This document shows, piece by piece, positions 37,301-45,171 of a stretch of 64,000 nucleotides of DNA. Both the position numbers and the translations under genes were made by a program. This DNA comes from Spirosoma foliorum (GTDB taxonomy: Bacteria; Bacteroidota; Bacteroidia; Cytophagales; Spirosomataceae), in NCBI RefSeq assembly GCF_014117325.1, contig NZ_CP059732.1:3237001-3301000 (forward strand), given 5' to 3'. Position 1 is the stretch's first letter. The number at the start of each line of letters is the position of its first letter. Under the pieces are notes generated by a model. The model saw nothing but the letters and a program-made list of their open reading frames with translations. It was not told the DNA's origin and ran no database searches.

Positions 37301-38357
37301 CAAAAGTTAGCTGCTGATGCTCATACGCATCGAGTACATCTTCTTTACGCTGTTTTAAAAACGAAAGGAAGCTAAGCTCCGGACGGGGAAAACTTCGCAG
37401 AGGTAGTAGGTTGACGCAGTGACCAACCAGACCCAAATAACCCGTAGCCGACTGCCCTGACGTTGGGAGACCAACAACAATATCGTCCTGTCCTGTCAGT
37501 CGATGTAGAAAAACCTCGAAGCTGGCCAATAAGGTAGTCACAAAGCTACAACCCGCTTTGGCACCCATTTTTTTGACCGCCAGCCCCAGTTTACCACTCA
37601 TTGGATAATCTCGACGGGCAATCTTATAGGTACGTAACGTAGGTCGGGCAAAGTCAGTCGGCAAATCCAGTACGGGCACCGATTCTTTGTACTGGTTGAC
37701 CCAAAATTTCTCTACCTGCTGATACGTTCCACTTGCTAAAAATTGAAGCTGATCGGCTGCATACTGACTATAGGCGGGAGCTTCCTGCAACGCTGGCGAC
37801 TTATGCTGCGTATAGGCAGAATATAGCTCGCTCAAGTCCTGGAGCATAATGCCCAGCGACCAACCATCACACACGATATGATGGGCTGTAATCGTGAAAT
37901 GATGCGCGGTATCGGACAGTTTAATCAGGCCAACTTTTGCCAAAGGACCATTGAGGAGGTCGAACAGATACAAGGCATCCTGCCTTACATATTCCTCAAT
38001 GATTTGCTCCTGTTCGGCAGGCGTTTTGTCGGAACAATCCTGATAAACCAGATCAATAAAAAGCTGGTCGAATACACAGATTTGCCTCCCATCGGCACTG
38101 AAAGCCGAATGTAGCGACTCGTGACGTTGTACTAATGCGTGCCAGGCTTGCTCCAGCGCCGGTTTATCCAGCAAGCCATTAAATCGCAATGAAACCGACT
38201 CATTAAATGATCGGCTGGCATCAGCGCCACCTAATTGGCAGGTTGCCCAGATTTCCGTTTGGGGTTCGGTAGCCGGGGCCAGTCGCACAATAGCTGGCCC
38301 ATCAAACGGATCAAAGTCAACAGCAATCAGATTTACGTTTGTAATGCTTTCCGCCAT
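34305..38357 (-). CDS. non-ribosomal peptide synthetase, C-A-PCP-TE
   Basis: About 1350 residues from the ATG at 38357, five bases after the stop of the upstream PKS-NRPS gene; the frame runs on to a TTG at 38366. The condensation domain (about 30-460) has intact HHIVCDGWS (His159-160, Asp164). The adenylation domain (480-990) has YTSGSTGRPKG, YGPTETT, YRTGDLG and NGKVDRNALP. The carrier domain has GGHS with Ser1035. A type I thioesterase closes the protein, with GYSFGG (Ser1165), Asp1192 and His1327. By eye the pocket reads D-I-L-A-L-C-M-I-Y-K and I predict no substrate. It should join its amino acid to the upstream intermediate and release the product. Confidence 0.95.
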   Translation of the reverse strand: MAESITNVNLIAVDFDPFDGPAIVRLAPATEPQTEIWATCQLGGADASRSFNESVSLRFNGLLDKPALEQAWHALVQRHESLHSAFSADGRQICVFDQLFIDLVYQDCSDKTPAEQEQIIEEYVRQDALYLFDLLNGPLAKVGLIKLSDTAHHFTITAHHIVCDGWSLGIMLQDLSELYSAYTQHKSPALQEAPAYSQYAADQLQFLASGTYQQVEKFWVNQYKESVPVLDLPTDFARPTLRTYKIARRDYPMSGKLGLAVKKMGAKAGCSFVTTLLASFEVFLHRLTGQDDIVVGLPTSGQSATGYLGLVGHCVNLLPLRSFPRPELSFLSFLKQRKEDVLDAYEHQQLTFGSLLKKISIVRDPSRIPLVPVIFNVDMGLDDGVNFHGLDYQLISNPREYGAVDLFLNISGSSATAELVLEWAYNTQLFKESTIDRMMGEFENVLEAVVDNPSILIEDILLADQSEQIRKLTLWNNTQADYPRTSSLQALLDKTAATYPDKTALVFTKGQTLTYRELNERANQIAHAILQTGLGGTKQKAVVGVVLDRSPELVITLLAVLKAGAAYVPIDPDYPHDRVEFMLADSSASVLITAKKYHAAGQTANQTTVILIEEVLAKLDTYSKKAPDVPVTGSDLAYILYTSGSTGRPKGVLIEHHNLVNLLYSMIAWPGITKEDALLAVTTVSFDIAGLELFLPLLVGATLVLADAEMTKDGRALLEAVPAYQVSIIQATPVTYKMMLAAGWEQRLPLKILCCGEPMSKDLAQKLTARCGTLWNMYGPTETTIYSTGKQILASDEIITIGRPIHNTQVYILDEHLNPLPEGSIGEIYLAGEGVARGYLNRPDLTKDKFVPNPFEKSARRMMYRTGDLGKFMPDGEIHCLGRIDQQVKVRGYRIELGEIEHALITQPGVSEAVVVAREERAGDQRLIAYIVNNPPLTNAAFMSQVLIWRTKLQDVLPVYMVPTDFVSLPQLPITPNGKVDRNALPKPASMLTAKGSEAEPVTEAEKLITAIWKEALGLEKIGVDADFFELGGHSMIAVQVMIQLEKETGKRLPLSTLLTYPTIRKLAQVVEADGKPTNWKSLVPIQPEGNKVPIYIIHGIGLNLLNFSSLLSYMDPQQPIYGLQARGLDGIDEPLDDIGEIAAFYVSEVIDQNPEGPYAIAGYSFGGYVALEMARQLKAMGKEVKMLAMFDTNAQESDTNRSMMNWLQRKILRQFPKLIWFTSSLVRQPVATLRYQQVYVERQVDRLLKATGLREKPKPKEGLDLFEQIIEKHESAFEKYTMKPYDGIVDLFKAQVRLYFVDDNKYLGWKKYATKGVRVHNVPGDHELMLLPPNDKAFAEALQRALDNA

Positions 38358-38362
38358 CCTAG

Positions 38363-41300
38363 TCAATTTAATTCAACCTGGAGGTATTTTCCGGGCTGAT
38401 CTGGATTTGGGACAAACCAAGCGGGATTCCCTTCCCGATCCCGGCCCAATCGGGCACCAGGAGCAGGTGGGGTATCCTTAGCCAAACTTGCACCAACTTG
38501 TCCAGTACTGGTTATTGGATTTGAATCTTTTTTGAAAAAACCGGCATCTATCAGTTCCCGAACGCTTTCGGTAAACCGGCGAATTATTATCTCTAATTCC
38601 TGATCAGTATGGGCTTCTGTCAGGAAGCACGGAAATCCATCCCAAATATGAATTCCCTTTTCACGCATTAAAGTAAACAACAACTCCCCATATACTATAT
38701 CTTCCTTAAACTTTATTTTCCAAAGTGAGCCGAAATGAACTACATTAATAGGTAGCGTATACTCTTTTAGTACCGCGTTAAGACCATCGGCGAGTCGCTG
38801 CGTCTTTTGGGTTAACGCTTGTTGCAAACCAGGTCCAACTTCCTTCATATGAGTTAAGGACGCTTTGGCAGCAGCTAACACCAATGGATGCCGAACAAAT
38901 GTTCCGGCAAAGTAAGTCACACCCACTTCAGGTACCGAGTGATCGCCATATTGCCAGAACCCGCCATCAAGCGCGTCCATAAATTCCCGTTTACCTGCAA
39001 TGACACCAATGGGCAAGCCGGCCCCAACCACTTTGCCGTAGGAACCTAAATCTGCTTTAATTCCAAACAGTGCCTGAGCCCCACCCGGATGCGTCCGGAA
39101 TCCAGTAATTACTTCATCAAAGATTAGCGCGGTACCTGACTTTTCGGTGATGGCCCGCACTGCCTTCAGAAACTCAATAGGAACAAATTCAGGCCGGCGG
39201 CTTTGCACGGGTTCTACCAGAACAGCTGCTAATTCATGTGCCCGTTCCCGGATGATCTGAAGACTTTCTTCCGTCCCATAGTCCAAAATCAGCATGTTCT
39301 GGACTGCTTCGGGCATAATACCCGGTGCCGCCGGAAATGACTTCAGTTTTTTAGTTCCGCGTACAAGTACTTCGTCGACAATGCCGTGGTAGGAACCCGA
39401 AAAGGCAACAATTAATGATCGACCTGTAACGGTTCGGGCAATTCGCATGGCACCTAATACAGCTTCGGAACCAGTGTTGCATAAAGCCGACCGATCAGTA
39501 GCAGTAAGCTCGCAAATCAACTGGCAAACTTCACCAGCGAGTTCATGTTGCGGCCCCACCTCGAAGCCAAGCTCAATTTGTTCATGTAGTGCTTCCTTGA
39601 CCCAATCGGGTTGATAGCCAAACATATTTGAGCCAAAGCCATTCAGCGCATCAATGTATTCGTTGCCATCAATATCCCAGAGTCGGCTGCCTTTTGAACG
39701 ATTGACAACCAACGGGTAGACAATTTCTTTCGTTAGTGGCCGGAAACCCGAAACCACCCGAGGATCGGCCATTTGAGCCCGATGCTCCTGTGCGTATGCT
39801 TTACTCTTGCCTGTTTTCTGGATGTACCGTTCTGTAAATTGTTGTAAGAAGTCCTGCTGTTTGGTACTTAATTCCGAAGCCTGTCGATCGATGCGGGCCG
39901 TGGCACCAAACGGCTTTTTCAGCTCAACCTTTTCTTCAGGAGTCAGGTCAGGGGTCGAGTCGGGTTTATGATGGCCATTCGAACTCCCATTGGTAGCACC
40001 ATTAGCAGGTGTCAGGATTGACTTTATAGTAGCGGGGGCTACAGAAGGGGCAACGGGAACTGCCACGCTGCCACCCTGGAGTAATTCAAGCTGTTTCGCC
40101 AATAATTGTAATTGCTGCGCGATCAGATCCAGGGCAGGATTGTGCGGAGCTGGGTTCTGTACATATTGAACAGCAACAGGTTGGCTCACCGCCGTTGGAA
40201 TTGGCGCTGATACGGGAGCTGGTGGTTGAACCTCAGCAGGCAAAGCCTGATCGAGGTAGTTGGCCAGTTGTTCGGGCGATGTATATTCACTAGTTAATTG
40301 CCTGAACGTAATTGGCAGGCCAAATTCTTTTTTGAGCGTCAAGGCTACTTGTGTCAGTAGCAATGAATCGAAGCCAATCTCCAGGAAGCTTGTATCAGGT
40401 GCGACACTATCCATTTCAATACCGGATGCGTCTTCGAGGAGTTGGTTGATTTTGTTGAGTAGGGTATTTTTTCTCATAGTAACCGCTGGAGCTTGCGTTT
40501 CTGGTGGGTTAGGTATTGATAACGATTGATTAGAGGAAGCAAAATGCGTACTTTCCAACGGGTTGGTTGGTTTAACGACTGGGTCGACCCAGCAGCGTTT
40601 TCGGTTAAATGCATAGGTCGGTAATACGACGCGGCTGCGTTGCTGCCCAGCATAAAAAGCCTTCCAGTCAGGTGTAAGCCCAGCCACATATAGTTGACCT
40701 AAGGTCGTTAAAACAGCCTGACAGGTTTTAGTCCAATCAGGTTGATTCGCTAAACCAGCCAAAACTGTTACTGGCTTTTTAGCTGCCTGCTGACGAGCCA
40801 ACGTGGCCGTTACGTGACCTGGCCCAACCTCTAAAAAGAGTGGGTTATCGAACGTAAGGAGCGTATTGAGGGCATCCGCAAAACGTACGGTAGTCCGAAG
40901 ATGGGTTGCCCAATAAGTAGGATCGGTCGCTTGTGCATCAGTCAACCAAGTACCACTCACGGTCGAGACGACTGGCTTTTGCGGACGATTTAGCGAAACA
41001 CCTGCTACAATCGCCTTAAACTCATCCACAATTGGGTCCATCATGGCGGAGTGAAAAGCGTGACTCGTTAACAGCGGTTGATTAGGAATTTCCCGTTCGT
41101 CGAGCAATCTCGCAAAATCGGCAATATCTTCATCGGGACCAGCCACAACACAGAGTGTATAGCTATTAATGGCGGCCATCGAGATTGTTGGCGGCATGAT
41201 TGCCAGTACTGCATCCGCTGCCAGTCGAACAGAAAGCATACTGCCCCTTGGCAATTCGCTCACCATCCGTCCACGAGCAGCAATTAAGGTTACCGCATCC

Positions 41301-44300
41301 GAAAGCGAGAACACACCCGCCAGATGAGCCGCAACGAATTCGCCAATACTATGCCCACAAAAAACAGAGGGTTCTATTCCCCAGCTCATCCATAACTGAG
41401 CCAAAGCATATTCTGTAACAAAGAGCGCGGGTTGGGTATAGCGCGTATTTTTCAACCGCTGTTCAGCCTCCGAACTCAGACTTTCGGGGTACATCACCTC
41501 ACGAATGTCCGTCTCCAGATATGGGTTCAGCAAGGCCGCACAACTGTCTACAGCCTGTCGGAATACAGCCTCGTTTTCGTACAAATCCCGGCCCATGTTC
41601 AGGTATTGCGCTCCTTGGCCCGGAAATAGGAAAACAACTTCATCGGGACGTTCAGTCGTTGCTTTTATTCCCGATGATTTCGAACGGTCTACTAATTTAT
41701 CCCGCAATTCAGTTGGTGTAGAGGCTACTACAAACCGACGATGCTTAAAATCAGCACGTGTTGTTTGCAAGGTAAACGCTACATCTGTCAGATTCAGAGT
41801 CGGTTGCTGATCGAGTTCAGTGACAAGGTTTTGCGCGTAGGCATCTAAACTGGCGGGTGTTTTTGCCGACCAGCTAATTAGCTGAGCAGGCCGACCGCTA
41901 TCCGACACAGGAGCTTCCTGTTGAAACTCTTCCAGTACTACATGCACGTTTGTTCCCCCAACACCAAACGAGCTCACACCTGCCCGGCGTGGATTCGCAT
42001 CGGCTCCATTAATTTCCCAATTAGCAAGTTTGGTATTGACAAAAAATGGGCTGTTTTCGAAATCTATGGCGGGGTTAGGTGCGTCGTAATTAATGGACGG
42101 CGGGAGTTGCTTATGATATAAAGCCAGGGTCGTTTTAATCAGCCCGGCCACGCCTGCCGCCTGAGTTAAATGGCCCATATTACTTTTGATGGACCCAATG
42201 GCACAGTATTGCTTTTCAGCCTGTTCACCAAATGCCTGTATCAACCCATCAATTTCAATCGGATCACCTAGCGGAGTGGCTGTTCCGTGGGCTTCGACAT
42301 AACTGATGGTGGCAGGATCAATATGAGCATCAGCAATAGCCATAGCGATAGCACCTGCCTGCCCTTCGGCGCTTGGCGCGGTAAAGCTGCCTTTGCCTCC
42401 GCCATCATTATTAACTCCTACTCCTTTAATAACCGCATAAATTGTATCGCCGTCACGCAACGCAGCGTCTACATTTTTCAACAAAACAACCCCTGCTCCA
42501 TCGCTAAACACAGTTCCCTGGGCGTCCGCATCAAACGAACGACAATGGCCATCCCGGCTTAGCATTGCGCCTTCCTGATACAAATGCCCACTGTTAAGCG
42601 GGGTGGTGATACTAGCCCCACCAGCCAATGCCAACTCACATTGCCCGTTTCGAATGCTCTGAACTGCCTGCGAAATAGCCAGTAACGATGTCGAGCAAGC
42701 CGAATATACGCTGACGGCTGGGCCTTTCAGGTCTAACTGATAGGCTGTTCGGGAAGCGATATAATCTTTTTCGTTCAGGGTCATCACCTGAAACGCGCCC
42801 ACCTGGTCAACCAGGTTTTGATGACCAAGTACATTGTTCAGGTAATACGTATTGTTTCCGCAACCAGCAAATACCCCCACACGACCATCGAAATGCTGGG
42901 GCAGATAGCCTGTTTGTTCGAGCGTTTCCCAAGCTATCTCCAAAAAGATACGCTGCTGGGGGTCCATGAGCTGAGCCACATTGGGCGTCAGTCCAAAAAA
43001 CTGGGCATCAAACTGGTCGGCCTGATCAATGACTCCTCTTGCTTTTACGTAAAGTGGATCATTTTTAAGGCCAGCAGGTATACTGGCATCTAGCTCACTA
43101 TCAGTAAAAAAGCGGGTGGTTTCCTTACCTTGCTTCAGCAGCTCCCAAAGAGCCTCAATCGTATTTGCTCCGGGGAAACGACCTGCCATGCCAATGACTG
43201 CCACATCGTCTCGTTGATTAGCCGACGAGTCTCTGTTAGCTTTTGAGACATCCTTCGTCAGTCGATTGGGTTGTTCTGTTTTTTGCGGCTGTAAGTAAGT
43301 AACAATGCCGGCAATCGTTGGATATTGGTATAGTTTGGTAACGGGTAACGTTTGTTGCTGCTGTTTTAACTGGGCAACGGTTTTCTGAGCTAGCAGCGAA
43401 TTTCCGCCAAGCTCAAAGAAATTATCATCCAGACCAACTTTATCGATTTGAAGCAACTCAGCCCACAACCCTGCGATTTTCCGTTCCAGGTCGGTTCGGG
43501 GCTTTTGGTAGGGCACTGCCAGATCTGGTCGCTTTTGTTCGGGCCCTGGTAGCTGCTTCTTATCGACCTTGCCACTGCTGGTTTTAGGAAGCTCATCTAA
43601 CCAAACAAACGCAGAGGGCATCATGTAGTCGGGCAGTTGCTGTTCCAATTGAGTTCGAATACTCGCTTTGGATACTTGGGCATCAATGGCTACCAGATAA
43701 GCCACTAAGCGTTTCTGTCCGTCATTTCCTTCACGAGCAACAACTACAGCCTGTTTAACACCTGTAAGTTGATTGATAATAACTTCAACTTCGCCCAATT
43801 CAACCCGATGCCCACGAATTTTGACCTGATCATCACGACGTCCCAGAAACTCGATTGTCCCGTCGGGCAACAAACGACCAAGATCGCCCGTGCGATAAAT
43901 CCGCATTTTTTCTTGCTGCGGAGTACTTAACTCAATGAATTTTTCGCTGGTTAGTGCCGGTTGATTCAGATAGCCTTCAGCCAGGCAAGCCCCGCCAAAA
44001 CAGAGTTCTCCCACATCGCCATCAGGCAGAATGGTCAGCGAATCATCAACTACAAATACGCTAACGTTATCAATCACCTGACCAATAGTCGGCAGGGGTG
44101 GCCAGTTGGCAGAGTCACCCGTTAAAGCCAATTGCGTGATTACGTGGCATTCCGTAGGACCATATTGGTTAAATAAAACGCAATCGGGCAATGCTGCAAA
44201 GAATTGAGCAACTTGAGGGGTAATCTTCAACTGCTCCCCAGCCGTCATGATTTCGCGCAACTGTGCCGGAAATAATTGGGTACTTACGGCAGCTTCAGCC

Positions 44301-45064
44301 AGGTATTGGAGCGCGACAAACGGCAGAAAGAGTCGATTGATTGCCTGTTCGTCAATGAAGCGTAATAATGCGTTCAGATCCAGACGAAGCGTTTCATCGA
44401 TCAGTATCAGTGTGCCACCCGTACTTAGTGTGGCAAAAATCTCCTGAAATGAAACGTCGAAACTTAACGGAGCCAATTGAAGTGTCCGAGTGCCCAAACC
44501 CGCCGTTGACTGTTTCGATTGCCACTGCAATAGGTTCATGAGTGGGCTATGCCCCATGCAAACACCTTTTGGCTTACCCGTTGAGCCAGAGGTGTATAGC
44601 ACATAAGCCATGCTGGCTTGTGGGCTCACTACTTGTTTGGGCTGAGCATAGGCCCGATCCGACAGAATTACCTGAAATCCTAACTGGCTAAAAAGCGGTT
44701 CATCCTGCGCCGTCGTCAAACAGGTTTGAAGACCAGAATCGGCCTTAATTTGCTGTAGCCGATGCTCCGGATAGGCAGGATCGAGCGGTAAATAGGCTTT
44801 CCCAGATTTCAGGATCGCTAATACGCTCACAATCATTTCCAGATTGCGGGTCGTGCTTACCCCGATATGTTCGGCCTCTGGATCGGTATCTAGAATAGCC
44901 TGAGCGAGTGCATCTGCCCGATCGTTCAACTGACGATAAGTGAGCTCACTATCCTTAAACACCAGTGCCAAATGCTCTGGATTGTCAAGTACAACTTGCT
45001 CGACAAGCTGATGAACAAACTGCGGGGAAAGGATGCCCCGGCTTATGTCTTCATAGACACCCAT
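38363..45064 (-). CDS. hybrid NRPS-PKS, A-PCP-KS-AT-ACP-aminotransferase
   Basis: 2233 residues. An adenylation domain (about 20-505; YTSGSTGKPKG, YGPTECH, YRTGDLG, SSGKVDKKQLP) starts the chain with no condensation domain before it. PCP follows with GGNS (Ser556). The ketosynthase (620-1045) has Cys790 in SVYSACSTS, His926 and His965. The acyltransferase (1143-1440) has GHSIGE (Ser1239) and HAFH, the malonyl-type signature. There is no room for a reductase. The ACP has GFDS (Ser1567). A Pro/Ala-rich linker (1607-1700) leads to a class III aminotransferase (1715-2190) with PLP Lys2011. The expected product is a beta-amino acid built on an amino-acid starter. The order recalls mycosubtilin MycA and microcystin McyE. 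Confidence 0.95.
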   Translation of the reverse strand: MGVYEDISRGILSPQFVHQLVEQVVLDNPEHLALVFKDSELTYRQLNDRADALAQAILDTDPEAEHIGVSTTRNLEMIVSVLAILKSGKAYLPLDPAYPEHRLQQIKADSGLQTCLTTAQDEPLFSQLGFQVILSDRAYAQPKQVVSPQASMAYVLYTSGSTGKPKGVCMGHSPLMNLLQWQSKQSTAGLGTRTLQLAPLSFDVSFQEIFATLSTGGTLILIDETLRLDLNALLRFIDEQAINRLFLPFVALQYLAEAAVSTQLFPAQLREIMTAGEQLKITPQVAQFFAALPDCVLFNQYGPTECHVITQLALTGDSANWPPLPTIGQVIDNVSVFVVDDSLTILPDGDVGELCFGGACLAEGYLNQPALTSEKFIELSTPQQEKMRIYRTGDLGRLLPDGTIEFLGRRDDQVKIRGHRVELGEVEVIINQLTGVKQAVVVAREGNDGQKRLVAYLVAIDAQVSKASIRTQLEQQLPDYMMPSAFVWLDELPKTSSGKVDKKQLPGPEQKRPDLAVPYQKPRTDLERKIAGLWAELLQIDKVGLDDNFFELGGNSLLAQKTVAQLKQQQQTLPVTKLYQYPTIAGIVTYLQPQKTEQPNRLTKDVSKANRDSSANQRDDVAVIGMAGRFPGANTIEALWELLKQGKETTRFFTDSELDASIPAGLKNDPLYVKARGVIDQADQFDAQFFGLTPNVAQLMDPQQRIFLEIAWETLEQTGYLPQHFDGRVGVFAGCGNNTYYLNNVLGHQNLVDQVGAFQVMTLNEKDYIASRTAYQLDLKGPAVSVYSACSTSLLAISQAVQSIRNGQCELALAGGASITTPLNSGHLYQEGAMLSRDGHCRSFDADAQGTVFSDGAGVVLLKNVDAALRDGDTIYAVIKGVGVNNDGGGKGSFTAPSAEGQAGAIAMAIADAHIDPATISYVEAHGTATPLGDPIEIDGLIQAFGEQAEKQYCAIGSIKSNMGHLTQAAGVAGLIKTTLALYHKQLPPSINYDAPNPAIDFENSPFFVNTKLANWEINGADANPRRAGVSSFGVGGTNVHVVLEEFQQEAPVSDSGRPAQLISWSAKTPASLDAYAQNLVTELDQQPTLNLTDVAFTLQTTRADFKHRRFVVASTPTELRDKLVDRSKSSGIKATTERPDEVVFLFPGQGAQYLNMGRDLYENEAVFRQAVDSCAALLNPYLETDIREVMYPESLSSEAEQRLKNTRYTQPALFVTEYALAQLWMSWGIEPSVFCGHSIGEFVAAHLAGVFSLSDAVTLIAARGRMVSELPRGSMLSVRLAADAVLAIMPPTISMAAINSYTLCVVAGPDEDIADFARLLDEREIPNQPLLTSHAFHSAMMDPIVDEFKAIVAGVSLNRPQKPVVSTVSGTWLTDAQATDPTYWATHLRTTVRFADALNTLLTFDNPLFLEVGPGHVTATLARQQAAKKPVTVLAGLANQPDWTKTCQAVLTTLGQLYVAGLTPDWKAFYAGQQRSRVVLPTYAFNRKRCWVDPVVKPTNPLESTHFASSNQSLSIPNPPETQAPAVTMRKNTLLNKINQLLEDASGIEMDSVAPDTSFLEIGFDSLLLTQVALTLKKEFGLPITFRQLTSEYTSPEQLANYLDQALPAEVQPPAPVSAPIPTAVSQPVAVQYVQNPAPHNPALDLIAQQLQLLAKQLELLQGGSVAVPVAPSVAPATIKSILTPANGATNGSSNGHHKPDSTPDLTPEEKVELKKPFGATARIDRQASELSTKQQDFLQQFTERYIQKTGKSKAYAQEHRAQMADPRVVSGFRPLTKEIVYPLVVNRSKGSRLWDIDGNEYIDALNGFGSNMFGYQPDWVKEALHEQIELGFEVGPQHELAGEVCQLICELTATDRSALCNTGSEAVLGAMRIARTVTGRSLIVAFSGSYHGIVDEVLVRGTKKLKSFPAAPGIMPEAVQNMLILDYGTEESLQIIRERAHELAAVLVEPVQSRRPEFVPIEFLKAVRAITEKSGTALIFDEVITGFRTHPGGAQALFGIKADLGSYGKVVGAGLPIGVIAGKREFMDALDGGFWQYGDHSVPEVGVTYFAGTFVRHPLVLAAAKASLTHMKEVGPGLQQALTQKTQRLADGLNAVLKEYTLPINVVHFGSLWKIKFKEDIVYGELLFTLMREKGIHIWDGFPCFLTEAHTDQELEIIIRRFTESVRELIDAGFFKKDSNPITSTGQVGASLAKDTPPAPGARLGRDREGNPAWFVPNPDQPGKYLQVELN

Positions 45065-45171
45065 ACAGTTAATTGATTGAGGATCAACAATTCGCCTTAT
45101 GCACGAGTGTAGTACTCGCTGGTGGACGAATGAATCTGCCAGTGTGTTTACTTATCGTTAGTTAGTGATGC

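Noticed and set aside
38358..38366. TTG start of the NRPS gene overlapping the upstream stop
   Set aside because: An ATG at 38357, five bases after the upstream TGA, is a better start and loses only three residues.
41078..42562. Several open frames of 60-100 codons on the plus strand opposite the PKS region
   Set aside because: They lie fully inside strong coding sequence on the other strand, show no domains and use mirror-image codons.
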